Source: Botryococcus braunii (lineage: Eukaryota > Chlorophyta > Trebouxiophyceae). Taken from it: a stretch of 12,500 nucleotides of DNA. The number at the start of each line of letters is the position of its first letter. Positions within the stretch are counted from its first letter, which is position 1. Shown here piece by piece: positions 1 to 8,569 of this stretch. The position numbers and the translations under genes were made by a program. The notes under the pieces were generated by a model, which was given only the letters and a program-made list of their open reading frames with translations, did not search any database and was not told the origin of the DNA. The stretch lies in the NCBI GenBank assembly GCA_002005505.1, contig KV908566.1, positions 78,407 to 90,906 on the forward strand, read 5' to 3'.

Positions 1-376
1 TGCTGGAATATAATAGAACAATGACATGATGGCGACATCACACCGATCGGCCACTACCTACGGTAATAGGCTTTGAAGATCTATGAGACTAGTGTGCCAC
101 TAGTTGTGGCATTCAGAAAAAGCTCTTCGACCACCCAAATTCAGCCTCTCTTGTTGAAAACTGGTCAAGAGCCCCGCGGTGATGGATATGTATAGCGGAT
201 CAAATCTCACAGCCATGCCTCCCACAACCGCAAATGCACCAAGAAAAATTTAGTTCAAAGTGAGAAGGGAATCTTGCGAATGCCAGTTGTCAGAACCAGA
301 ATGGACAATGCTACCATTAACAACATAGTGCATAAACCAAATCAAATGCATTAGGACGGTCAAGGTGCTACTTAAG

Positions 377-422
377 CTTAGCGACGTAGGTGTACAAGCT
401 ATTGTACACTTACGTCGCTAAG
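377..422. repeat. Near-perfect inverted repeat, 21-bp arms
   Basis: Arms 377-397 and 402-422 are reverse complements except for one position, which would be a G-U pair if transcribed. They are separated by the 4-nt loop GCTA. The element is isolated. I see no clear target-site duplication and no open frame across it. It could be a tiny foldback element or a hairpin in a transcript. Confidence 0.9.
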
Positions 423-643
423 GGCCGCAATATTGGTTAACCCTAAAGGCTCCTAGGTCGGAGGCTTGAAGAGGTCTATGAATAAGAATGCAGGAGCCCC
501 GCCTCTACTACAATTTCGTTGATGAGTTTTTGGAGCGGGGTCAGGGGCTGGACAGAAGCTTGAGCTGGCATGGAGTCACTCGTCATCTATAACAGCTGCC
601 GCCCATTGTGCAGGACCGAAGAAGTGGCTCAGCAGCAACGTTC

Positions 644-665
644 TTGGACCTGTTAACAGGTCCAA
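644..665. repeat. Perfect 22-bp palindrome
   Basis: The two 11-bp halves are exact reverse complements with no spacer, centred on GTTAAC. It sits in unassigned spacer; its role is unknown. Confidence 0.9.
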
Positions 666-938
666 AGGGTTATGTAATAGACCCAACGGAGTTACGTAAC
701 TCTTCAGTCGAGCATACACGTGGCAAAGAGGTGTTAAGCCTGTCCCAGGAATTTGGAAATCCAATTATCAACGTTCACATTCAACCGTCTGACCAGCACG
801 TTTCAAAGTACTGTTTCTTGCCTCACGCCAGACGCACTAGGATTGAAATGTCGGCGCTTTGATTGCAATGGGGCCCTATGATAGGGTTCAATTGCAAATG
901 TCACTGTGTCAGGTGAGTTGGTACAAGTTTCTTGCCTC

Positions 939-1068
939 TCGCCACCGAAAGCCGAGATGCCTCTGACGGGCCACCTGAAAGGTAATATATCTGAAGGTGC
1001 CCCCAGAAGTCGCCACCAACGGTCGAGATGCTCTGGCGGGCCACTTGAAAGGCATGTACGGAGGTGCC
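939..1068. repeat. Diverged tandem duplication, period about 71 bp
   Basis: Two copies start with TCGCCACC at 939 and 1010 and stay alignable through GAGATG, the CGGGCCAC block, TGAAAGG and GAGGTGCC or AAGGTGCC near 997 and 1063. Several substitutions and small gaps separate them. The stretch GTTTCTTGCCTC before the first copy (928-939) recurs near 817, which suggests an older third partial copy. No coding frame runs consistently through the units. Confidence 0.75.
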
Positions 1069-1797
1069 ATTGCATTGAGACTTTTCGCAACAAGCAGGGC
1101 AAGGTCAAGGGTAGGAGTTACTCTTGCATGTTTCTTTTATTATCTTACTTTAAATAGTTACTAAGATCAGCAAGTGTTTTCCCTAGGAGGCCCACATAGA
1201 AAAACAGTTAACCCTCAAAGCAGGCATGTATCATGTCCCTGAAAGAAAAGATGAGGATGAACCCGTTCTTATTTTACATCTCATGTAGTGTAAACGAGAC
1301 ATCACAAGTCCTTGTATCAAAAACAAGCCTGCTGCGTGTTGTGTTGTCTTCAAATGGGAAAGCTGCAATGGCGAGTAACAAGTGTTCGAACTTCAATCTT
1401 CACAGAGTCACAATTCCTCGACTTGTGAATATTGACAAAGGATGCAGAGTAGAAAGAAATGTCCAGTTTCTTCCCTGGGGCCTCTTGATTACTTGGTTAC
1501 ATGGTCGCCCTAGACTGTTAGGCGTATTCCCATGGGCTTTGACACCATTCAACTTTCATTGATACAATGCAGGAAGTAGCCAAAAGCAAAACCTTCGAAG
1601 CCCCCCTTTTCCAGCAAGTAAACACATGTGAAGGCACTCGCACAAAAAGCCCTATCTCGCAGCACATGCTAGTCGGTGCTGGTGCAGACGAGTCACCACT
1701 TCGTTCTTTCAATTTCTTGGGCGCCAGACATGGCTGATGCCCTGGAACAGGTACAGAAGACAGTGCTCCGACCAAACCTTAGCTCACGTCACACAAG

Positions 1798-2918
1798 TCA
1801 AAGAACCATTCGTCCTGGGCGTTTCAAAGAGAGAGCAGCACGGGCATTTAGTAAACTCCTCTTCATAACAGCGCTTGCACGAGATTCGTCAAGCTGTGAT
1901 GTTCGTGCGACACCTCTCAGCCAGATAGCAAGGCTCTCTAAATTAAGCACAGGCAAAACATCTCTCGGACCATCATGGGACGCCCTTGTTTTACTGATGT
2001 GCTGTTGTTTGACTCCTGGTTGTTTGACAGTCACCCCAGCTAGCCCTCTTCCCTTGCCACTTGACTCCCAAGACTCCTTTGCTTTCAGATATGATTGGAA
2101 GATGGCACCTGTCGGAGATTTATACACCTTCACAACAGAGACACCCGCCCCACTTAGACCCCACGGATGTGTAACACTTCAGAAAATGGATGACGTGGGA
2201 GGCCTGAATAAGCGCTTTGTCATCAACTGGAGAGGTATAACTGTTCTGATATCCTGGAGGTGGAGGTCCTGGATGGATGTTCTTGTTTAAGAGGTTAAGC
2301 TGTCCAATCCTTAGCTTTCAGCTGTGGGCACAAGCGGGCAGGGTAGGAGGGATGCCTAGTCCAGTGGCAGCCAGAATGCACCGAGAAGTGCAGCAGCAGC
2401 AGAACAAAGCAGTCAGACACGCACCTTGTAAGTTCTCATTTTTTGTTTTTGCCCTTCAAGATACTGGCGTTGTAAAACCTGCAAAGAACATATCAAATTG
2501 GTAATATTGAACAACCGGCCTGTAATGGAGAAGGTTGAGCACTATCCGATAATACCTTCCAGCCTTTCGGCAAAGGTCTGTCCTTTGATGGCTTCAAAAC
2601 AACGTCAGACTTTTCTGCTTTGGTAGATGAGGACTGTTTGAGCTTATCAACTTTCTCTGCCTTGACATTGTCCTGATTCGTTGGCGTGGCAATATGTCTA
2701 TTGGCTGACCCCTTCGACTTTCTATGAAGAAGGCTATCTCCGCATCGCATGTCAAAGCCATACTGATCCACATACGTGAAACCCGAGGGTCTTGGTGCAG
2801 GCTGGACCACCTGTTTGGGGTCACTCCCAAATTCTTTGTGGACCAGTTCCAAATCTTCATCAGAGAGAATTATATGAGACGCTATCAACCGTTGGGACTG
2901 CCACCCGCTGGCGGTCAT
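1798..2918 (-). CDS. MBD/TAM-like domain protein, three exons
   Basis: Proposed exons on the minus strand are 2918-2556, 2478-2425 and 2127-1798. Introns are 77 and 297 bp, all GT-AG and phase 0. They give a 248-residue protein. Splicing joins PLPKGWK (115-121), an 18-residue middle exon, and VYKSPTGAIF (140-149). Together these read as an MBD/TAM fold: the GW start, then the Y-x-SP-x-G-x-x-F strand, then a helix. Residues 84-113 are Lys/Ser-rich and low in complexity, a likely nuclear basic tract. The tail after about 160 is not recognised. The start is the first ATG; a TAG lies directly before it, but CCGTAG could also be a splice acceptor, so upstream exons are possible. Family knowledge: MBD proteins bind DNA in chromatin. 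Exon joins are inferred from phase and motif continuity, not from transcripts. Confidence 0.72.
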
Positions 2919-3346
2919 CTACGGAGACATTAACAATCTTGGTGGGGCTGCAGCCGATCCACCATTGCAGAGGAAATCATTCCGCACCAATTCACAAGAC
3001 ACGCAACTTGACAAGTAGAAGGTTGGTAGTAGCATATCTTTCTGCTGTCAGGGGAAAGTCACTACGAGTTTAAAATTAACCCCGTCGTCTTGATTGTACA
3101 TTTTCAACCGTCGCACCGACTCGGTGCCCGGCAGACTCCTGCAGACCGGCAGATTGAGGGCCGCAACGGATTTCGGGTTGTGGGCTACCCTACAGCTGAT
3201 CTGCTGGCGAGCTCTCACCGTGTTGCACAGTATAGGGCTACAATAGCTTCTACACACGTGTGCACATGAGCAACGTCTAGAATCACTGGGGGATCTCTAT
3301 CGCATGGACGTCGCGTTGCCTTCCCAGACTTTTGGAAGGAATCATA
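2919..3346. promoter_or_regulatory. Divergent intergenic region (putative bidirectional promoter)
   Basis: The MBD-like gene (minus) and mL53 (plus) point away from each other, with 428 bp between their start codons, so both promoters must lie here unless the MBD-like gene has further 5' exons. It contains a 7-bp-arm hairpin at 3113-3127 and a GC-rich patch around 3105-3180. I see no clear TATA box. An ATG at 3304 on the plus strand opens a frame that overlaps the mL53 start. Confidence 0.45.
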
Positions 3347-3724
3347 ATGCCCTTGTCAAGGGTCGCAAAGATAGTTATCCAGTTCTCCCCTTTGTCGCCT
3401 GAAGGCAGATCGGTACGAGAGTTTCTAAACCGGATCTCAGCAGGAACAGCTGCAGCTTCAAACCCTGATTGTGAGATCTTGACGAGAGTTCGAGTAAAAG
3501 GGCAGGCATTCTGTCGCATAGAGTATAAGAATGGTCAGTCAGATCAATTTGAGACAGCACGCTTGAAGGCCGAGGACATTTTTGAAAGAATGAAACACGC
3601 GGCAGTGGAAATGGAGACTAAGGAGATAATGAAGAAAGCTGGCATGGATAGCTCTGGACTCACATCACATTGGGGCGGGGTCAAGTCCTTTGCTGGAAAA
3701 GCTCAAAGGATACAGTCAGTTTGA
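3347..3724 (+). CDS. Mitochondrial ribosomal protein mL53 (MRP-L53 family)
   Basis: Single-exon frame of 125 residues. mL53 is a small protein of the mitochondrial large ribosomal subunit with a thioredoxin-like (L51/S25/CI-B8) fold. The N-terminal strand SRVAKIVIQFSPLSP (4-18), the SNPDCE motif (38-43), the EYKNG turn (59-63) and the METKEIMKKAG helix (89-99) follow the order and spacing of plant mL53 proteins, which are of similar length. Residues 100-125 extend past the conserved core. The ATG at 3347 is chosen because the family starts only a few residues before the first strand; the frame upstream offers only a TTG at 3332. An out-of-frame ATG at 3304 overlaps this start. No obvious cleavable presequence is visible. 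Assignment is by recalled family sequence, not a search. Confidence 0.85.
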   Translation: MPLSRVAKIVIQFSPLSPEGRSVREFLNRISAGTAAASNPDCEILTRVRVKGQAFCRIEYKNGQSDQFETARLKAEDIFERMKHAAVEMETKEIMKKAGMDSSGLTSHWGGVKSFAGKAQRIQSV

Positions 3725-5282
3725 TACGAAGGTACGCGTAGTGCCTGGAGATTTTCCGTGGTTCTGATATCTAGTATTTTTGAGCTCCTGGCCACTGTTG
3801 GGTAGGTTTAGTACAATACTTTGCAGTGAGCAAGAAGTCAGTGGGTGGGATTGGTCCAATGTTTTGCAAGGAACAGAAAGCCAGTTGTGCTCTATGTAAG
3901 AAACCCTGAAATGCACTGTGGCTTAACTCAGTTGCTTACTGCGCACTGGGATTTTGGTGGGCTAGTTTTGTAGTTGCTATCGTTTTGGCCCGTCAGCTGG
4001 CTGCGCAGGACGAGCATGCACTAATGCTGCAATGCAACTGTGGCCTGGTTCCCCATGGGTGAGGGTGACCCTGCTTGGAGCTGCAGCACCCACATAAGTT
4101 CCCCTACTGGGGTCAAAGCTTTGCTGTGAAGTGGGACATGCTCAAGGAGTCCATCGCGTGACTCTGGCAGAGGACTACAAGCTATTCGCTGACTGTGGCC
4201 GTGACTTACTGTGAGTTGTTGCTTTCAGCAACCCGCATGTCGCAGCAGGGTCCTTACAAACTCCCCTGCTGGGTTGAATCATGCTGGGCATCATTGTTTG
4301 GAACATTTTATGGCACATTTTCAAGGATATTATCATGGGTTTCTTTAGCATATGACATAAAATCCAACTGACGGACATGGTTCACATCAAGGATTTCCTT
4401 CGTACATGGTTTAGTGCGGTTTATTGGCATGCAAGTAACATGGTTGCCTCCACTGCTGCACTAAAATTGTTTCATTCCAGCCTCATCATCTGCTGAACAG
4501 ATGTTCCTTTTGTTGACATGCCCTCATCCAGTCTTATCGTAGCTGTCACTGCCCCACGACTTGCTCTGGGTCCATCATGAACAACTAGAGAAATTGCTAA
4601 TTAGATTCGCTAAGGACATCTTGACATTATTGACACACACACGACCTTTTTAATAATGAAGGGAAAATGTCCAGCTAACAAGGGAACATCCATTTGAACA
4701 TTGTTTGAGACGGGAAGATTACTGGGTGGCAGGACAGAGAGGATGTCATATTGCTTGTATGAGGTGGTAGTGAATTATACATGTGCCAGTCCTGCAAATA
4801 CGCCTTTTGGACATCTTTTGGTTGAGCAGAAGAGTGTCAGCATTTTACCACAGCTGCTCAGGTACAATCGTCCCTTACAAACGAGTCCTGCACCTGGACC
4901 TGAAACTACCTTGGACTGCCACGATTGCCACTCAGAGGGCGAAAGGGCAACTCACGAAGTGCTCCCTTTCGGCAAAAGATAGGCCTCTCTCCCCTTTAAG
5001 GCCCAAGAGAGGCATCCGTCAAAAGGAGGAGAGCACTCCTTGACATAGCATCTTCACTTTGCAACTCAACAACTCAGACTGTTGCATCCTTCTTTTGGAA
5101 GGAAGGAGGGGTGGGCAATAATGTGCCCAGAAGATAACAGGTATTTTTAGGGCTTGGCCTGTTGCTGAACATTGCTGTCCAATGCCAGCTGCATGCACTC
5201 TCAAGGTCACTCTTGGTTTTTAGAAATAATGCTGGCCAGCATGCACGATGTCCCCCGTCCCCGCCAAAAACTGTCTGAAACT

Positions 5283-5317
5283 TCAGTGAGGGACAGAGAA
5301 ACTCGGTCCCTCACTGA
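5283..5317. repeat. Perfect 12-bp-arm hairpin, 11-nt loop
   Basis: Arms 5283-5294 and 5306-5317 are exact reverse complements. It lies 67-101 bp past the Asterix stop codon on that gene's strand, just beyond the AATAAA-like signal. It may be in the 3' flank or at the transcript end; any role is inference. Confidence 0.9.
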
Positions 5318-5323
5318 TTAACT

Positions 5324-5329
5324 TTTATT
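5324..5329 (-). terminator. Possible polyadenylation signal AATAAA
   Basis: Read on the minus strand this is AATAAA, 55 nt past the stop codon of the Asterix homologue, within an A/T-rich stretch. Position and sequence fit a eukaryotic poly(A) signal, but the motif is short and plant poly(A) signals are loose. Confidence 0.4.
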
Positions 5330-5383
5330 TTTAAATAAGCGAGGTATGCTATACATTAATAAAGACATGGAAATACGCTGCCT

Positions 5384-6432
5384 TTAAACCCTTCTCTGGT
5401 TCTGATAGCTTGCGACAAGCCCGAAGACAGCAAACCTGCATGAAATGTGGCGTTCAGGTACTGCAGTAAGCTGACTTGCATAGAAGGCAAATATCTTAAG
5501 CTGCAAATGATACTCAGTAGAACTGACAAAGTCAGAAGAGCAGAGACTGCAGAAATTAGACAAGATGGAGGACCAGTTGAAGAACATTTATCTTATTCAT
5601 CCATGCGGGTACACAAGAGATAGGGGTCACGTTGCCATAGTAAGGGCCCGTACGTAACGGAACTGATGATCTGCTTTATATCAAAATCCACTGACTTCAT
5701 ATTTGCCAGAGAGCATAAGCAGCACAGTAGAGCCAGCCAAGCACCAATTTTGTTCTACAACCCCAAATCTCACCAAACACCCCAATCAACTTTCACTGCA
5801 GCACAGACCTACGTTCCTGCATGAAAATGTGGAAGATGAGATGGAACACAACCAAAACCCTTAAATTGCAAAGAAGACATCCTTACAATATTCCCTCGAT
5901 CTTCAGACACATCAGCATACCAACAGAGCCAGGTTCCACCAGAGAAGCACGTTGTGACACCGTTTTAGTCGTATTCAAACAGCACAATCAAAATAGGAAC
6001 TGCTCTGGCGTAACAGTCACTTGAGATGATGGTGCGTCAATGCAACAACCGCAAAAGGACGTTGAAAGTCCATGTTTGGCCAACAGTCCCTGGGACACAT
6101 CTACAAAACCTGGCAGCCCAACAAAAGGCTATCCGCATATCTGTTCCCAACCTTTTGGGTTCACGATCTCCAAAAATTACTTCTCAAGACCTTAAACAAT
6201 AACGGCGGTACATGTGAAAAGACTCCACTAACAAGGGTTCGCACCAACACGAGAGCTTTGTGTAAACCCCTATATCTTCTGGGGTCAGCCCCAGACTCAC
6301 CTTAAACATTAGTCCTGCCATACCAAACATGAGTGCGGCAATGAGGAGCGCGTCGGTGTGGGCGTCATCCGGGTTAGCAACAGGTCGTTTATATCGCTTG
6401 ATCTCACCAGGCCGACGGGGATCACCCGCCAC
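5384..6432 (-). CDS. Asterix homologue (UPF0139/WDR83OS), PAT complex subunit; 5' exon unresolved
   Basis: Exons 6432-6301, 5754-5654 and 5435-5384 (minus) encode 94 residues. Introns are 546 and 218 bp, GT-AG. The GDPRRP motif (3-8) is diagnostic of Asterix. Three hydrophobic segments follow: about 27-43 (LLIAALMFGMAGLMF), 47-60 (IGAWLALLCCLCSL), and 73-87. The hydrophilic SLANMKSVDFDIKQ link (59-72) matches the family's conserved loop. Known role: Asterix with CCDC47 forms the PAT complex, an ER intramembrane chaperone for multipass proteins. The first exon here begins right after CCTGTAG with GTG in frame and a TAG directly upstream, so an ATG exon must lie further upstream. One phase-compatible candidate is 6716-6672 (MLQQHAASFLLRRPL), but it is unproven. 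The plus-strand open frame 6329-6751 is antisense. Confidence 0.87.
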
Positions 6433-6694
6433 CTACAGGCCCAATGCAGTCCCATTGCAAAACAACCTCACAAACAATGCTCGAAACCATTCTCATAAGA
6501 ATAAAGGTGTACCTTTAACGTTTGAAGTTGCAGGGACACCATTTGCTGCAAGCAAGAACGTCTTGAGATGTTACATTGTCAGGTTTCTGTCATTCCTACC
6601 CAAGATAAAGCATCTGGAGCATGATGCCCCTTTACATCAGTCGTTCACCGATTCGATCACTGTCGAAGTACCAGCGGTCTTCGAAGCAAAAATG

Positions 6695-6723
6695 ATGCTG
6701 CATGCTGTTGCAGCATGCAGCAT
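6695..6723. repeat. Perfect 13-bp-arm hairpin, 3-nt loop
   Basis: Arms 6695-6707 and 6711-6723 are exact reverse complements around TTG. Each arm repeats TGC/GCA steps. It overlaps the candidate first exon of the Asterix gene. Confidence 0.9.
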
Positions 6724-6911
6724 TGCTGCACAGGCGAAACAAGCACATTAGTAATGTCGGATTACTAACTAATCCAATGTCGAAGCCAGGCCCGCCAGGG
6801 CTGCAGTGCACTCCCTCTTAATGCAGACTCAGGCAGTCAATTGCAAAACACATAGAAATGCTGTGAGCCATGTCCCTGCATCATTGCCATGTGTAACAGT
6901 GTGCACTGAGA

Positions 6912-6982
6912 CAATGACGCTGTCAACAATTGCTGTCAGCAATTGTCGCCGTCCACACAATGACGCCGTCATCAATTGCTGT
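6912..6982. repeat. Two 25-bp direct copies with internal palindrome
   Basis: 6912-6936 and 6958-6982 differ at 2 of 25 positions. Between them, ACAATTGCT (6926-6934) and AGCAATTGT (6938-6946) form a perfect inverted repeat around GTC. Confidence 0.8.
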
Positions 6983-7274
6983 GACAGCACTGCTGTCCCC
7001 GCACAAGTGGTCGAGGCCGGCTCCTTGCCATGGAGTCCATGAGTATGCAATGACCGGGATCGCTAATTGCCCATCAGATCATTTATGACAGTATTTGAAG
7101 ATAACACCTATCGTGAATGCTCTTTTGGAGCTGCTAGTAGCAGCCTACTACCTTCTCAACCCTCCAACGTCCCTCCATGCTCACTTATCCTTGAATTGCC
7201 TTTTGTCCTTGATAGGCTTGGCTCCGTACGGTTTGTACTGAAGGTTTAATACGATCCCCAACCTTCTGCAGGCC

Positions 7275-7312
7275 CAGACTGCATGAGGGGCAACAGACTG
7301 CATGAGGTGCAA
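7275..7312. repeat. 19-bp tandem duplication
   Basis: 7275-7293 and 7294-7312 are adjacent copies with a single G/T difference at the 15th base. Confidence 0.9.
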
Positions 7313-7483
7313 CATGCATTATATGCCAACGGAATTAGGGAACCTTGCGGAGGAAGCACTGTTCTGGTGTTTGCTGGTCCTATCTTTAGATTTGAGGGGG
7401 TGAGTGTTGAGGTTTAGGGTTTAGTGTTTTAAGGTTTGATGACCATGATACCAAGAGCAATAGATCCGAACATTTTAATTATG

Positions 7484-7496
7484 TTCCGGAACATTC
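7484..7496. promoter_or_regulatory. Heat-shock-element-like site
   Basis: TTC, GAA and TTC units stand at exact 5-bp spacing (7484, 7489, 7494), the arrangement bound by heat-shock factors. A 14-bp palindrome (7481-7494) underlies two of them. No gene start lies nearby, so it may be chance. Confidence 0.3.
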
Positions 7497-7555
7497 CGCT
7501 GGCATTTTCTCGCAAGATGATGTGGCAAGACCTTGGATAGTGTATGCGTACCCCC

Positions 7556-7701
7556 CACGCATGGCATCACTCAAACCCTACAAAATACGTTTTCAGAATT
7601 GACAACTCAATCCAGAAGTTGGGGCCCTGGGGCCCCAACTTCTGGATTGAGTTGTCAATTCTGAAAACGTATTTTGTAGGGTTTGAGTGATGCCATGCGT
7701 G
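7556..7701. repeat. Perfect 72-bp-arm palindrome with 2-bp centre
   Basis: Arms 7556-7627 and 7630-7701 are exact reverse complements, with TG at 7628-7629 as the only unpaired bases. Pairing stops at the outer edges, where a few alternating matches remain. The right arm from 7642 on is the first 60 bp of the tandem repeat unit; the inner 12 bp (AAGTTGGGGCCC and its complement) are not part of that unit. It therefore looks like a truncated inverted unit placed head-to-head with the first full unit. Confidence 0.95.
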
Positions 7702-8104
7702 TGTGTGGAGTGACGTGACTGGTACAGATATCATGGTCTAGAAATAATTCAATTGAACATACTTATGGAATATATGGCCCCCTAGGTCCCCTAGCTAGGC
7801 ATCGAATCGATAATGTGTGATCAGGAGAGCAGGGAAAGATGTCCTCATAACGTGTAGCCAGCATGGCTATGGAGTGTACCTATCCGGGTTCACCTACTCC
7901 CGTGAACTATAGCTATCGCAAGTGCTCTAAATGGTTCGACGCCACGGTTGACTCCTCAATACTGTGTACGATAGAGTCCTTTAGGAAGACCTGTATAAGC
8001 TTTCATTGACGATTCAAGAAAAAGCTGGGACAGGCCAACGGATAAGGTTAATCAATTGTCGACGTATGGATGACCTGGCAAACCTGCTCTTGATTGTCAT
8101 TAGT
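7642..8104. repeat. Tandem repeat unit, copy 1 (463 bp)
   Basis: It begins CTGGATTGAG and ends GTCATTAGT, where copy 2 starts directly. No open frame of useful length crosses it. It contains a GTTCAC/GTGAAC hairpin near 7890-7910. It lacks the TG...CA ends and internal region of an LTR element, and I see no encoded protein, so it is either a non-autonomous element or a satellite-like unit. Confidence 0.93.
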
Positions 8105-8569
8105 CTGGATTGAGTTGTCAATTCTGAAAACGTATTTTGTAGGGTTTGAGTGATGCCATGCGTGTGTGTGGAGTGACGTGACTGGTACAGATATCGTGGT
8201 CTAGAAACAATTCAATTGAAGATACTTATGGAATATATGGCCCCCTGGGTCCCCTAGCTAGGCATCGAATCGATAATGTGTGATCAGGAGAGCAGGGAAA
8301 GATGTCCTCATAACGTGTAGCCAGCATGGCTATGGAGTGTATCTATCCGGGTTCACCTACTCCCGTGAACTATAGCTAAGTCGCAAGTGCTCTAAATGGT
8401 TCGACGCCACGGTTGACTCCTCACCACTGTGTACGATAGAGTCCTTTGGGAAGGCCTGTATAAGTTTTCATTGACGATTCAAGAAAAAGCTGGGACAGGC
8501 CAACGGATAAGGTTAATTAATTGTCGACCTATGGATGACCTGGCAAACCTGCTCTTGATTGTCATTAGT
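8105..8569. repeat. Tandem repeat unit, copy 2 (465 bp)
   Basis: Aligned to copy 1 by eye it differs by about 12 substitutions and one 2-bp insertion (AGCTAAGTCG against AGCTATCG), roughly 97% identity. Most changes are transitions, as expected of decay after duplication. The first 60 bp are identical to copy 1 and to both palindrome arms. Confidence 0.93.

Larger units (their letters stand above)
1..1797. other. Spacer with no recognised gene
   Basis: Both strands carry only short open frames. The longest is 1233-1562 on the plus strand (109 codons from an ATG); it matches no family I know and has no clear splice context. What can be seen is a 21-bp-arm hairpin (377-422), a 22-bp perfect palindrome (644-665) and a diverged 71-bp tandem duplication (939-1068). 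The right end should hold the 3' untranslated region of the minus-strand gene that ends at 1798, but I see no AATAAA there. Confidence 0.5.
3725..5383. other. Spacer with no recognised gene
   Basis: No open frame on either strand resembles a family I know. The longest (4701-4982 and 4783-5043, plus) overlap in different frames and look like chance. The region 4936-5040 is rich in short inverted repeats, including a GCCTCTCT/AGAGAGGC pair at 4982-5012. A 12-bp hairpin lies at 5283-5317. The first few hundred bases should include the mL53 3' untranslated region, and the last ones that of the Asterix homologue. Confidence 0.5.
6433..7555. other. Gene-poor stretch with short repeats
   Basis: The 5' part must contain the missing first exon or exons and promoter of the minus-strand Asterix gene. 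Beyond that I recognise no protein. The stretch holds a 13-bp-arm hairpin (6695-6723), an 8-bp-arm hairpin (6748-6768), two copies of a 25-bp unit (6912-6936, 6958-6982), a 19-bp tandem duplication (7275-7312) and a heat-shock-element-like site (7484-7496). Confidence 0.5.

Noticed and set aside
1676..2290. Long plus-strand open frame (204 residues)
   Set aside because: It is largely antisense to the terminal MBD-gene exon, whose minus-strand frame joins to a recognisable domain. Its own translation resembles nothing I know.
3113..3128. 16-nt match, on the minus strand, to the terminal hairpin of the common Cas9 guide-RNA scaffold
   Set aside because: It is a self-complementary 7-bp hairpin. 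The flanking scaffold sequence is absent and no CRISPR parts are nearby, so it is a coincidence of a short palindrome.
4175..4378. Met- and Lys-rich minus-strand open frame
   Set aside because: Short, with low-complexity codon content and no family match, splice support or neighbouring exon.
6329..6751. Plus-strand open frame of 140 residues
   Set aside because: Its first third is antisense to the Asterix exon carrying DPRRP, and the rest shows no recognisable domain.
7411..7424. Telomere-like GGTTTAGGGTTTAG
   Set aside because: Only about two plant-type telomere units, not an array. It is too short to call an interstitial telomere.
7857..7905. tRNA-like A and B boxes (TAGCCAGCATGG, GGTTCAC) inside the repeat, suggesting a SINE
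   Set aside because: The boxes are only about 33 bp apart, the B box departs from consensus, and no cloverleaf could be folded by eye.
7642..8569. The two repeats as LTRs of a retrotransposon
   Set aside because: They are directly adjacent with no internal region, lack TG...CA ends, and show no primer-binding site or polypurine tract.
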